Assembly: GCF_036227225.1 (NCBI RefSeq)
Contig: NZ_CP109444.1
Coordinates: forward strand, 4,693,501 to 4,757,500
Source of the DNA: Streptomyces sp. NBC_01478
GTDB lineage: Bacteria; Actinomycetota; Actinomycetes; Streptomycetales; Streptomycetaceae
Length of the DNA: 64,000 nucleotides
Direction: 5' to 3'
Position numbers and translations under genes: made by a program. Numbering within the stretch: position 1 is the stretch's first letter; each line of letters begins with the position of its first letter. The notes under the pieces were generated by a model. That model did not search any database. It had not been told where the DNA came from and saw only the letters and a list, made by a program, of their open reading frames with translations. Below, piece by piece: positions 1 to 8,446 of this stretch.

Positions 1-189
1 GTCCTGACGAAGGGCGGCCCGGGCGGCGCGACCGACGTCCCGTCCTACTTCTCCTTCACCACGTTCTTCGAGAAGACCCAGGTCGGCTACGGAGCCGCGA
101 TATCAACGGTGTTGACGCTGATCATCCTGGTGCTCTCCCTCGCCTTCCTGAAACTCCAGACCCGCGCGGAGGAAGGTGATCGGGCATGA
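1..189 (+). CDS. Sugar ABC transporter permease, 3' end only (MalF type)
   Basis: Only the last 62 codons are present; the reading frame is open from base 1 to the TGA at 187-189. The fragment contains the periplasmic stretch before the last helix (a Gly-rich turn followed by FFEKTQVGYGAA) and one hydrophobic segment, as at the C-terminus of MalF/LacF-type sugar permeases of the inner membrane. Its stop overlaps the ATG of the next permease (ATGA), so the two are translationally coupled. The partner solute-binding protein should lie upstream, outside the window. Confidence 0.85.
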   Translation, partial: VLTKGGPGGATDVPSYFSFTTFFEKTQVGYGAAISTVLTLIILVLSLAFLKLQTRAEEGDRA

Positions 190-1010
190 CGACCGCCCTG
201 CGCCGCTACCCCGTACTGATCGCCCTGTGCATCGCCGCCCTCTTCATGGTCGTCCCGTTCCTGATCGTCCTGGTCAACGCCGTGAAGTCACCGGCCGAGT
301 ACTCCGAACACGGCCCGCTCAGCCTCCCCCAGGGCCTCTACCTGGACGGACTCAAGGACTTCTGGCAGCGCGTCGACTACGGCCAGAAGCTCTTCAACTC
401 GGCCCTGATCAGCGGCTCGGTGGCTTTCCTCGCCGCCGCCCTCTCCGTCCTCAACGCCTACGCGATCGGCATCGGCCGTATCAAGGGCCGCACATGGGTC
501 CTGGCCTTCTTCGTCCTCGCCAACATGCTGCCGCAGGAGGCGCTGGTCTACCCGATCTACTACCTGAGCAAGCAAGTCGGCCTGTACGACACGAGGTTGA
601 GCGTCATCATCGTCTTCACGGTGATCCAGGCGGCGTTCGGCACGTATCTCCTCTCCTCCGTACTGAGCCAGTTCCCCCGCGAGATCCTCGAGGCCGCCCG
701 GATCGACGGCGCGAACAAGTGGCAGGTGCTGTGGCGGATCGTGGTCCCGGTCAGCCGCCCCACGATCGGTGTCCTGCTGGTCTTCTTCTTCATCTGGACC
801 TGGAACGAGTTCCTGCTCCCGCTGGTCATGCTGATCTCCAACGACAACCAGACCGTGTCGGTGGCCCTCGGCGTCCTCCAGGGCCAGCGCCTGATGGACG
901 CCACGATGACCAACGCGGCTGCCCTGCTGGGTGTGTTGCCCGCCATCGTCTTCTTCCTCGTCTTCCAGCGGACCCTCACGCGCGGCATCGCCGTGGGTGC
1001 CGTCAAGTAG
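186..1010 (+). CDS. Carbohydrate ABC transporter permease (MalG type)
   Basis: A 274-residue inner-membrane protein with about six hydrophobic segments; the first is at residues 8-30. The EAA loop that docks on the ATPase is visible as EILEAARIDGANKWQVLWRI, and the C-terminal end RTLTRGIAVGAVK is typical of MalG-like subunits. It pairs with the truncated permease upstream to form the channel of a CUT1-type sugar importer. No ATP-binding subunit is in the operon, which is usual in Streptomyces, where the shared ATPase MsiK serves many sugar importers (known for the genus, inferred here). It is 15 bp upstream of the GH31 gene, so the imported sugar is probably that enzyme's substrate. Confidence 0.93.
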   Translation: MTTALRRYPVLIALCIAALFMVVPFLIVLVNAVKSPAEYSEHGPLSLPQGLYLDGLKDFWQRVDYGQKLFNSALISGSVAFLAAALSVLNAYAIGIGRIKGRTWVLAFFVLANMLPQEALVYPIYYLSKQVGLYDTRLSVIIVFTVIQAAFGTYLLSSVLSQFPREILEAARIDGANKWQVLWRIVVPVSRPTIGVLLVFFFIWTWNEFLLPLVMLISNDNQTVSVALGVLQGQRLMDATMTNAAALLGVLPAIVFFLVFQRTLTRGIAVGAVK

Positions 1011-1025
1011 TAAGGGGACCCCCAC

Positions 1026-3266
1026 ATGAAGTTCACCGACGGCTACTGGCTGATGCGCGAGGGCGTCACCGCCGCCCACCCGGTCGAGGTCCTCGATGTC
1101 ACCGCCCCGGACGGCGCGCTGGAGATCCACGCCCCGACGATGCCGATCCGCCACCGCGGCGACCTGCTGAAGGGACCGGTCGTGACGATCAGCGCCCACG
1201 CCCCGTTGCCCGACGTCATCGGCGTCACCTTCACCCACTTCGAGGGCGAACAGCCGCGCGGCCCCCAATTCGACGTCCAGAAGGAGGAGTTCGCGGTTCA
1301 TACCTCCTACGACGACGAGCACGCGACCCTCACCTCCGGCGCCCTGTCGGTGAAAGTGGCCCGCACCGGCCCCTGGCACGTCGACTTCCTCGCCCACGGC
1401 CGCGTCCTCACCAGCAGCGGCCCCAAGGGCATGGGCATCATGCGGGACGCGACCGGCGCCCACTATCTGCGCGAGCAGCTCGGGCTCCAAGTGGGCACGT
1501 CCGTCTACGGACTCGGCGAACGCTTCGGCCCGCTCGTCAAGAACGGCCAGGTCGTCGACATGTGGAACGCCGACGGCGGCACCGCCACCGAACAGGCCTA
1601 CAAGAACATCCCCTTCTACCTGACCGACGCCGGCTACGGCGTCTTCGTCGACCACCCCGGAAAGGTCTCCTTCGAGGTCGGTTCGGAGGCGGTCTCCCGG
1701 GTCCAGTTCAGCGTGGAGAGCCAGCAGTTGACGTACTACGTCATCTACGGCCCGACGCCCAAGGACATCCTCCGCAAGTACTCCGCCCTCACCGGCCGCC
1801 CGGCCCTCCCGCCCGCCTGGTCGTTCGGCCTGTGGCTGTCGACGTCCTTCACCACCTCCTACGACGAGGAGACGGTGACGTCGTTCATCGAGGGCATGCG
1901 GGAGCGTGAACTCCCGCTCTCCGTCTTCCACTTCGACTGTTTCTGGATGCGCGAGTTCAACTGGTGCGACTTCCAGTGGGACCCGAGGGTCTTCCCCGAC
2001 CCGGAGGGCATGCTCACCCGGCTCAAGTCCAAGGGCCTGCACATCTGCGTCTGGATCAACCCGTACATCGCGCAGCGCTCGCCGCTCTTCGCCGAGGGCA
2101 AGGCACTCGGTCACCTCCTGCGCCGACCGGACGGCAGCGTCTGGCAGTGGGACCTGTGGCAACCGGGCATGGCCCTAGTCGACTTCACCAGCCCGGCCGC
2201 CCGCGACTGGTACGCCGGAAAGCTGGAGGCGCTCCTCGCGCAGGGCGTCGACTGCTTCAAGACCGACTTCGGCGAGCGCGTCCCCGTCGACGTCGCCTAC
2301 GCGGACGGCGCGGACCCCGAGCGGATGCACAACTACTACACCTACCTCTACAACCGCACGGTCTTCGACGTCCTGCGCAAACACCGCGGCGAGGGAGAGG
2401 CCGTCGTCTTCGCCCGCTCGGCCACAACGGGCAGCCAGAAGTACCCCGTTCACTGGGGCGGCGACTGCGAGGCGACGTACGAGTCGATGGCCGAGTCCCT
2501 GCGCGGCGGCCTCTCGCTGGGCCTGTCCGGCTTCGGCTACTGGAGCCACGACATCGGCGGCTTCGAGGGCACCCCGACCCCCGCCCTCTTCAAACGCTGG
2601 CTGGCCTTCGGCCTGTTGTCCTCGCACAGCCGCCTGCACGGCAGCTCGTCGTACCGCGTCCCGTGGCTCTTCGACGAGGAATCCGTGGACGTCCTACGGC
2701 AGTTCACCCGCCTGAAGCTGAGCCTCATGCCGTATCTCTACGAGACCGCGCGCACCGCCTCCGCCGAGGGCGTGCCGATGATGCGAGCGATGGTGCTGGA
2801 GTTCCCGGACGACCCGGGGTGCGCGCATCTGGAACGGCAGTACATGCTCGGCCCGGACCTGCTGGTCGCGCCCGTGTTCAGCGACGACGGGGACGTCTCG
2901 TACTACGTCCCCGAGGGCACCTGGACCCACTACCTCACCGGCCGCACGGTCACCGGCCCGCGCTGGGTGCGCGAGAAGCACGGCTTCGACAGTGTGCCGC
3001 TGCTGGTGCGGCCGGGCGCGGTGCTCCCGGTCGGCGCGGTGACCGACCGGCCCGACTACGACTACGCCGACGGCGTCACCCTGCGGGCGTACGGCCTGGG
3101 GCGGGGCGCGCAGGTGACGGTGCCGGTCGGCGAGGTGACCTTCACCGTCGTACGGGAGGGGGACACGCTCCGGGCGTCCTGCAGCGACCCGTCCGTGGTA
3201 TGGGCGCTGGCCGCCGGTGAACGGTCGAAGTCGGGCAGCGGGTTCCTCACCCTGGAGCTGGGCTGA
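1026..3266 (+). CDS. GH31 alpha-xylosidase (YicI-like)
   Basis: A 746-residue cytoplasmic enzyme with no signal peptide. It is predicted to release alpha-xylose from the non-reducing end of imported oligosaccharides such as isoprimeverose or xyloglucan fragments. The GH31 barrel is complete. The catalytic nucleophile is Asp414 in FKTDFGERVP and the acid/base is Asp480 in VHWGGDCEATYESM, two residues offset from E. coli YicI Asp416 and Asp482. The stretch DCFWMREFNWCDFQWDP is characteristic of the YicI alpha-xylosidase branch rather than alpha-glucosidases. An AAGGGG Shine-Dalgarno precedes the ATG. The stop overlaps the next ATG (TGATG). The exact substrate is inferred from subfamily resemblance only. 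Confidence 0.93.
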   Translation: MKFTDGYWLMREGVTAAHPVEVLDVTAPDGALEIHAPTMPIRHRGDLLKGPVVTISAHAPLPDVIGVTFTHFEGEQPRGPQFDVQKEEFAVHTSYDDEHATLTSGALSVKVARTGPWHVDFLAHGRVLTSSGPKGMGIMRDATGAHYLREQLGLQVGTSVYGLGERFGPLVKNGQVVDMWNADGGTATEQAYKNIPFYLTDAGYGVFVDHPGKVSFEVGSEAVSRVQFSVESQQLTYYVIYGPTPKDILRKYSALTGRPALPPAWSFGLWLSTSFTTSYDEETVTSFIEGMRERELPLSVFHFDCFWMREFNWCDFQWDPRVFPDPEGMLTRLKSKGLHICVWINPYIAQRSPLFAEGKALGHLLRRPDGSVWQWDLWQPGMALVDFTSPAARDWYAGKLEALLAQGVDCFKTDFGERVPVDVAYADGADPERMHNYYTYLYNRTVFDVLRKHRGEGEAVVFARSATTGSQKYPVHWGGDCEATYESMAESLRGGLSLGLSGFGYWSHDIGGFEGTPTPALFKRWLAFGLLSSHSRLHGSSSYRVPWLFDEESVDVLRQFTRLKLSLMPYLYETARTASAEGVPMMRAMVLEFPDDPGCAHLERQYMLGPDLLVAPVFSDDGDVSYYVPEGTWTHYLTGRTVTGPRWVREKHGFDSVPLLVRPGAVLPVGAVTDRPDYDYADGVTLRAYGLGRGAQVTVPVGEVTFTVVREGDTLRASCSDPSVVWALAAGERSKSGSGFLTLELG

Positions 3267-4276
3267 TGGTGAAGATCACCGATGTGGCCCGGCACGCCGG
3301 GGTCTCCCCCAGCACCGTGTCGTACGCGCTGAGCGGCAAGCGCCCGATCTCCGAGGAGACCCGGCAGCGCGTCGAGGCGTCCATCCGCGAGCTGGGCTAC
3401 CGTCCGCACGCCGGCGCCCGCGCCCTGGCCAGCAGCCGCTCGAACGTGCTGGCCCTCGTCATCCCCTTACGGTCCGGCATCCATGTCCCGGTGGTCATGC
3501 AGTTCGCGATGTCGGTGGCGACCACCGCCCGCCGTCACGACCACGACGTGCTGCTGCTCACCCAGGAGGAGGGCGAGGAGGGCCTGAGGAGGGTCGCGGA
3601 CTCCGCGCTCGTCGACGCGATGATCGTGATGGACGTCCAACTCGACGACCCCCGGCTGCCGTTGCTCCGCTCCCTGGACCGGCCGTCCGTGCTGATCGGC
3701 TTCCCCGCCGAGGCGGCCGGACTGACCTGTGTCGACCTGGACTTCAGGGCGGCCGGTGAGCTGTGCGTGGAGCGCCTCGCGGGGCTCGGGCACCGGGTCG
3801 TCGCCCTCGTCGGTTCACCGCCGGAGGTGTACGTCCGCCGAACCGCCTTCGCCCAGCGCGTCGTTCAGGGTTTCACCGCCGCCGCCGACCGCAACAAGCT
3901 CGCCTCCTCCGTCCACCCCTGCGAGGCGGCGCCCGCCGCGGCATCGGCCGTGGCGGAACAACTGCTGCGCGAACAGCCCGCGTTGACCGGAGTCGTCGTC
4001 CACAACGAAGCCCTCCTGGAACCCCTCATCGACGCCTTCGAGCAGCTCGGCCTGCGCGTCCCCGGCGATCTGTCGGTCACCGCGATCTGCCCCGACGAAC
4101 TCGCCGAGTCCGTACGGGTCCCGGTCACCTCGGTCGCGCTGCCCGCCGCCGAACTCGGGTCCAGGGCAGTCGAGTTGCTGATGAAGAAGCTGGGCGGCAA
4201 GACCGTGCCCGACGCGACGCTGCTGTCCCCCCGGCTTACGGAACGCGCGAGCACGGCGCCGCGGAACGCGCCCTGA
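3266..4276 (+). CDS. LacI-family transcriptional regulator
   Basis: A 336-residue repressor. The N-terminal helix-turn-helix and hinge are clear (KITDVARHAGVSPSTVSYAL at residues 3-22, then the hinge region ending near residue 60), followed by a periplasmic-binding-protein-like effector domain. Its start overlaps the GH31 stop, so it is co-translated with the enzyme. It most likely represses this sugar operon and is released by the imported oligosaccharide. I did not find a convincing LacI palindrome inside the visible operon; the operator is probably upstream of base 1. Confidence 0.93.
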   Translation: MVKITDVARHAGVSPSTVSYALSGKRPISEETRQRVEASIRELGYRPHAGARALASSRSNVLALVIPLRSGIHVPVVMQFAMSVATTARRHDHDVLLLTQEEGEEGLRRVADSALVDAMIVMDVQLDDPRLPLLRSLDRPSVLIGFPAEAAGLTCVDLDFRAAGELCVERLAGLGHRVVALVGSPPEVYVRRTAFAQRVVQGFTAAADRNKLASSVHPCEAAPAAASAVAEQLLREQPALTGVVVHNEALLEPLIDAFEQLGLRVPGDLSVTAICPDELAESVRVPVTSVALPAAELGSRAVELLMKKLGGKTVPDATLLSPRLTERASTAPRNAP

Positions 4277-4320
4277 CCACAACCCCTTTGGTGCAAGGCC
4301 CTACTCGAAGGAGCCGCGAC

Positions 4321-7257
4321 ATGAAAGGCAAGAGAAGAAGTCACAGGTCAAGTCACAGAACAAGTCGCAGAACCACGCTCATCGTGGCGTTCGCCCTGAT
4401 CGTCGGCCTGGGAGCGACGGTCCCGGCGACGGCCGACACCCCGTACCCCTTCCGCGACCCGACGCTCCCCGTGAGCAAGCGCGTTGACGACCTGCTCGGC
4501 CGGCTGACCCTCGACGAGAAGATCTCCCTCCTCCACCAGTACGAACCCGCGATCCCCCGCCTCGGCATCCAGTCCTTCCGCACCGGCACCGAGGCCCTGC
4601 ACGGCGTTGCCTGGCTCGGCAAGGCCACCGTCTTCCCGCAGGCCGTCGGACTCGCCTCCACCTGGGACCCCGCGCTGATGGAACAGGTCGGCTCGGCGGT
4701 CGGCGACGAGGCCCGCGGCTTCCAGCAACAGCGCCCTGACGGCTGGGGGTTGAACCTCTGGGCCCCGGTGGTCAACCTCCTCCGCGACCCGCGCTGGGGC
4801 CGCAACGAGGAGGGCTACAGCGAGGACCCGGAGCTGACCGGCGCCCTGTCGACGGCGTACGGCGAGGGCCTGACCGGCGGCGACCCGGACCACCTCAAGA
4901 CGGCCCCCACCCTGAAGCACTATCTCGCCTACAACAACGAGGTGGACCGCGCGACCACGTCATCCGACCTGCGCCCACGGGTGGAGAAGGAGTACGACGA
5001 GGCCGCCTTCCGACCGGCGATCGCGGCGGACGCGGCCACGGGTGTGATGACGTCGTACAACCTGGTCAACGGCCGCCCCGCCACGGTCAATCCGGACCTG
5101 GACGACACCGTACGGAGCTGGACCGACCAGAAGCTGCTGAACGTCACCGACGCCTTCGCCCCCGGCAATCTCGTCACCCCGCAGCAGTACTACCCCACGA
5201 TCGCGGAGGGCGACGCGGCGGCCCTCAAGGCCGGCGTCGACAGCTTCACGGACAACAGCGCGGACCCGGGCCCGACGACGGCGGCCGTCAACTCGGCCCT
5301 CCAGCAAGGTCTGTTGAAGGTGCCGGACATAGACAGGGCGGTGTCGGACATCCTCTCCGTCCGCGTCCGGCTCGGTGAGTTCGACCCGGGCGGCGGCAGG
5401 TACGGCTCGATCGACGCGTCGGTCATCAACAGTCCGGCGCACCAGAAGCTGGCGCGCAAGGCGGCGGCCGAGGGCACGGTGCTGCTGAAGAACAACGGCA
5501 CACTGCCCCTGGGGAGTTCGGGCAAGAACGTCGCCGTGGTCGGCCCGCTCGCCGACACCCTCTACACCGACTGGTACTCGGGCACGCTCCCCTACGCCGT
5601 CACCCCCGCGCAGGGCATCGCCTCGAAGCTGAACACACCTGTGGCCACCAGCGAGGGAGTCGACCGCATCGCCCTGCGCGACACGGCGACCGGCAAGTAC
5701 GTCACGGCAGGCACGGGCGACTCGGGCGCAGCCTTGCAGGAGAACACGGACACCGCCACGACCGCCGCCCAGTTCGACTCGTTCGACTGGGGCTCGGGCA
5801 TCGTCACCCTGCGCTCGGCCGCCAACGGCAAGTACGTCGGCTACAACTGGTCGAACTTCGTCAACGACCAGACGCAGCCCAATGGTTGGTACGTCCAGCA
5901 GCAGTTCGAGCTGGAACAGCAGGACGACGGCACGTACATGCTGAAGTACGCGGGCTACGAGACCGCCGAGTCCTGGTGGTCGAGCCCGGTCTACCTGGGC
6001 CCGACCGACGCGAACGGCACCCTGGGCCTGGTACCGAAGGACCAGGCCGCGCACTACGCGAAGGACGTGATCCGCAGCGGTGTCGACGACGCCGTGGCCG
6101 CGGTGAAGGGCAAGGACACGGCGGTCGTCGTCATCGGCTCCATGCCGTCGATCAACGGCCGCGAGGCCCACGACCGCACCGACATGTCCCTGGCCCCCTC
6201 CCAGGAGGCCCTGGTCAAGGCGGTCCACCGGGCCAACCCGAAGACGGTGGTCGTGGTCGAGAACAGCTACCCCACCACACTGGGCGCCGTGCAGCAGGAG
6301 ATCCCGGCCCTCCTCTGGACCTCCCACGCGGGCCAGGAGACGGGCAACGCCCTGGCCGACATCCTCTACGGCGACGTCAACCCGTCCGGCCGCCTCACCC
6401 AGACCTGGTACCGGTCGGCCGCGGACCTCCCCTCGATCCTCGACTACGACATCATCAAGTCCGACCGCACCTACCAGTACTTCCAGGGCACCCCGCTCTA
6501 CCCCTTCGGCTACGGCCTCTCCTACTCGACCTTCCGCTACGGCGCCCTGAAACCCGTCACCGGCGGCTACGAGGTCGCGGTGACGAACACGGGCACGCGG
6601 GCCGGCGACGAGGTCGTACAGCTCTACACACACCAGCGCACATCCCGCGACAAGGAACCCCTGAAACAACTGAAAGCATTCCAGCGGGTATCGCTCAAAG
6701 CGGGCGAGACGAAAACGGTCGCGCTGAAACTCCAGCAGAAGGACCTGGCCCACTGGGACGTCACCCGCTCGAAATGGGTGGTGGAAAGCGGCACGTACGA
6801 CGTCATGGCGGGCGCCTCCTCCACCGACATCCGCTCCCGCACGACCTGGCGCGTCCACGGCGAGACCATCCCACCGCGGAACCTCTCCCGGACGACCCGC
6901 GCCGAGAACTTCGACGACTACTCCGGCATTCACCTCGTGGACGAGTCCAAGGCGAGCGGCACTGCGGTGGGCGCGGCGACGGACGGGGCATGGCTGAAGT
7001 TCGCGGACACGCAACTGGGCACGGGGGCGAGGAAGTTCACGGCCCGGGTGGCGGGTACCGCCGCCGGCACGATCGAGGTCCGGCTGGGTTCCGCGACAGG
7101 CAGGCTGGTGGGGACGGTTCGCACGGCGGCGACTCCGTCGTCGTACGACTACGAGACGGTGACCGCGGAGCTCGCGGGCGGCGCGGCGAAAGGCCGTGGC
7201 GACGTGTATCTCGTCCTGAGCGACGGCCTGCGCATATCGGCCTTCGCGCTTCAGTGA
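4321..7257 (+). CDS. Secreted GH3 glycosidase with fascin-like insert and C-terminal CBM6-like domain
   Basis: 978 residues, starting at ATG 4321 behind AAGGAG. The frame is open further upstream, but the signal peptide (KGKRR... then a hydrophobic core ending ATVPATADT) begins here. GH3 landmarks in order: EALHGVAW, the DPRWGRNEEGYSEDPELTG substrate-site segment, LKHYLAYNNE, and the probable nucleophile Asp277 in NVTDAFAPG. The C-terminal GH3 sandwich ends in a fibronectin-III-like domain (PLYPFGYGLSYSTF onward). Two additions are visible: a beta-trefoil/fascin-like insert at about residues 449-577 (IALRDTATGKYVTAG) and a carbohydrate-binding module, CBM6-like, from about 847. It probably acts outside the cell as a beta-xylosidase or beta-glucosidase, feeding the importer in the same operon. 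Substrate specificity cannot be read directly. Confidence 0.9.
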   Translation: MKGKRRSHRSSHRTSRRTTLIVAFALIVGLGATVPATADTPYPFRDPTLPVSKRVDDLLGRLTLDEKISLLHQYEPAIPRLGIQSFRTGTEALHGVAWLGKATVFPQAVGLASTWDPALMEQVGSAVGDEARGFQQQRPDGWGLNLWAPVVNLLRDPRWGRNEEGYSEDPELTGALSTAYGEGLTGGDPDHLKTAPTLKHYLAYNNEVDRATTSSDLRPRVEKEYDEAAFRPAIAADAATGVMTSYNLVNGRPATVNPDLDDTVRSWTDQKLLNVTDAFAPGNLVTPQQYYPTIAEGDAAALKAGVDSFTDNSADPGPTTAAVNSALQQGLLKVPDIDRAVSDILSVRVRLGEFDPGGGRYGSIDASVINSPAHQKLARKAAAEGTVLLKNNGTLPLGSSGKNVAVVGPLADTLYTDWYSGTLPYAVTPAQGIASKLNTPVATSEGVDRIALRDTATGKYVTAGTGDSGAALQENTDTATTAAQFDSFDWGSGIVTLRSAANGKYVGYNWSNFVNDQTQPNGWYVQQQFELEQQDDGTYMLKYAGYETAESWWSSPVYLGPTDANGTLGLVPKDQAAHYAKDVIRSGVDDAVAAVKGKDTAVVVIGSMPSINGREAHDRTDMSLAPSQEALVKAVHRANPKTVVVVENSYPTTLGAVQQEIPALLWTSHAGQETGNALADILYGDVNPSGRLTQTWYRSAADLPSILDYDIIKSDRTYQYFQGTPLYPFGYGLSYSTFRYGALKPVTGGYEVAVTNTGTRAGDEVVQLYTHQRTSRDKEPLKQLKAFQRVSLKAGETKTVALKLQQKDLAHWDVTRSKWVVESGTYDVMAGASSTDIRSRTTWRVHGETIPPRNLSRTTRAENFDDYSGIHLVDESKASGTAVGAATDGAWLKFADTQLGTGARKFTARVAGTAAGTIEVRLGSATGRLVGTVRTAATPSSYDYETVTAELAGGAAKGRGDVYLVLSDGLRISAFALQ

Positions 7258-7290
7258 ACGACGCTTCAGTGAACGAAAGGGAAAGGAAAA

Positions 7291-7320
7291 GGCCCCGCAC
7301 TGCCAAAGCAGTGCGGGGCC
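7291..7320. terminator. Bidirectional intrinsic terminator between the GH3 gene and ssrA
   Basis: A perfect 13-bp inverted repeat (7291-7303 with 7308-7320) with a CAAA loop. On the minus strand it is followed by TTTTCCTTTCCC, so it is best read as the tmRNA terminator. On the plus strand it is followed only by TT and may also stop the sugar operon. Confidence 0.85.
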
Positions 7321-7337
7321 TTACCCACATGGGATGA

Positions 7338-7723
7338 GTGGAGATGGCGGGAATCGAACCCGCGTCCACCGGTGCAGAATCAGGGCTTCTCCGTGTGCAG
7401 TTCGCTGTGATTTTCTCGGCCCCGGTGATCACGCGAACAAGTCGCCGACGGGCCCAGTCACTGTTTGATTTCCCATCGAACCCCGTGACCGGGCTCGATG
7501 GTTTAGTTCCCTAGATTATGCCAGGGTCCGGGTCGGGAACACCCCCGGGCTGACACCCTTTTAGGGTCCTTCAGTCGCTGTTATTAGGCAGCGAGGGCGA
7601 AGGACTGGGAATCGCTCTTGGAATTGGCGATTATTGGTTGCGACATATGGTTAACGAGATCATTGCCGCTTCCTCGACACGCTTCACCTGCTTCGACAGC
7701 CGCTGTCGAAACCGATCATCCCC
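7338..7723 (-). tRNA. ssrA: tmRNA (transfer-messenger RNA)
   Basis: About 386 nt; tmRNA is listed under tRNA as the nearest type. It rescues stalled ribosomes together with SmpB, encoded just upstream. The 5' end GGGGAUGAUCGGUUUCGACA pairs through a 7-bp acceptor stem (one G-U) with the 3' end CAUCUCC-A; the terminal CCA is not encoded. The T-arm GGGUUCGAUUCCC is intact. The tag frame read on the minus strand ends at 7584 and encodes ANSKSDSQSFALAA followed by TAA, with the Clp-recognised end ALAA. The gene faces the GH3 terminator. Confidence 0.95.
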
Positions 7724-7816
7724 ATGTTGTTTTTTCAAACCGCTACACACCCGCTGTGGGGTGCAGTAGCCATCGTACGTGAACAACGCGCGGCGATGCC
7801 ACCGTATTCCTCGTGG

Positions 7817-8377
7817 CTACTCGCCGCGCTGCTTCCGCTTCGCCGCCGCGATCGCGCGGTCCGACTCACGGCGGTCCTGCTTCTCGCGCAGGGTCTGCCG
7901 CTTGTCGTACTCCTTCTTGCCTCGGGCGAGGGCGATCTCCGCCTTGGCCCGGCCGTTGCTGAAGTACAGGGCAAGGGGCACGATCGTGTGACCCGTCTCC
8001 TGGGTCTTGGCCTCCAGCTTGTCGATCTCCTCGCGGTGCAGCAGCAGCTTGCGCTTACGGCGCACGGAGTGGTTGGTCCAGGTGCCCTGGTGGTACTCGG
8101 GGATGTGGGCGTTGTGCAGCCACGCCTCGCCCCCGTCGATCTGGACGAAGCCGTCGGTCAGCGAGGTCCGGCCCTCACGCAGCGACTTGACCTCGGTACC
8201 GGAGAGGACGAGCCCGGCCTCGTAGGTGTCGATGATCGCGTAGTCGTGCCGGGCCTTCTTGTTCTGGGCGACGATCTTGCGCTTGCCACCCTTCTCGCCG
8301 TCCCTGGCCTTGCCACCGGCGGCCCCACCGCCCTGCTTGGGCTGGGACTCCTTGGGTACGTACATTCCCTTGCTCAT
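7817..8377 (-). CDS. smpB: SsrA-binding protein SmpB
   Basis: A cytoplasmic RNA-binding protein that delivers tmRNA to stalled ribosomes. The SmpB core is complete: [38 protein letters not shown], the segment [13 protein letters not shown], then a basic C-terminal tail ([28 protein letters not shown]). An N-terminal extension of roughly 30 residues, rich in Gly, Lys and Gln, precedes the core. The start is uncertain: ATG codons at 8389, 8377 and 8365 are all in frame and none has a good Shine-Dalgarno. 8377 ([10 protein letters not shown]) is used here. The gene is 70 bp downstream of the S41 protease gene and directly upstream of ssrA, the standard Streptomyces order. Confidence 0.95.
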   Translation of the reverse strand: MSKGMYVPKESQPKQGGGAAGGKARDGEKGGKRKIVAQNKKARHDYAIIDTYEAGLVLSGTEVKSLREGRTSLTDGFVQIDGGEAWLHNAHIPEYHQGTWTNHSVRRKRKLLLHREEIDKLEAKTQETGHTIVPLALYFSNGRAKAEIALARGKKEYDKRQTLREKQDRRESDRAIAAAKRKQRGE

Positions 8378-8446
8378 AGTGCTGACCATTTTCGCACTAC
8401 AGGGGGGTCCGAGGGAAAGGCGATTACAGACGGGCGTCAGGAACGC

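Noticed and set aside
3763..4320. Upstream extension of the GH3 open frame
   Set aside because: It overlaps the LacI regulator gene. The signal peptide and the AAGGAG site place the start at 4321.
7338..7380. Phage or island attachment site at the tmRNA 3' end
   Set aside because: No integrase, no second copy of the tmRNA end and no foreign block next to it in this window.
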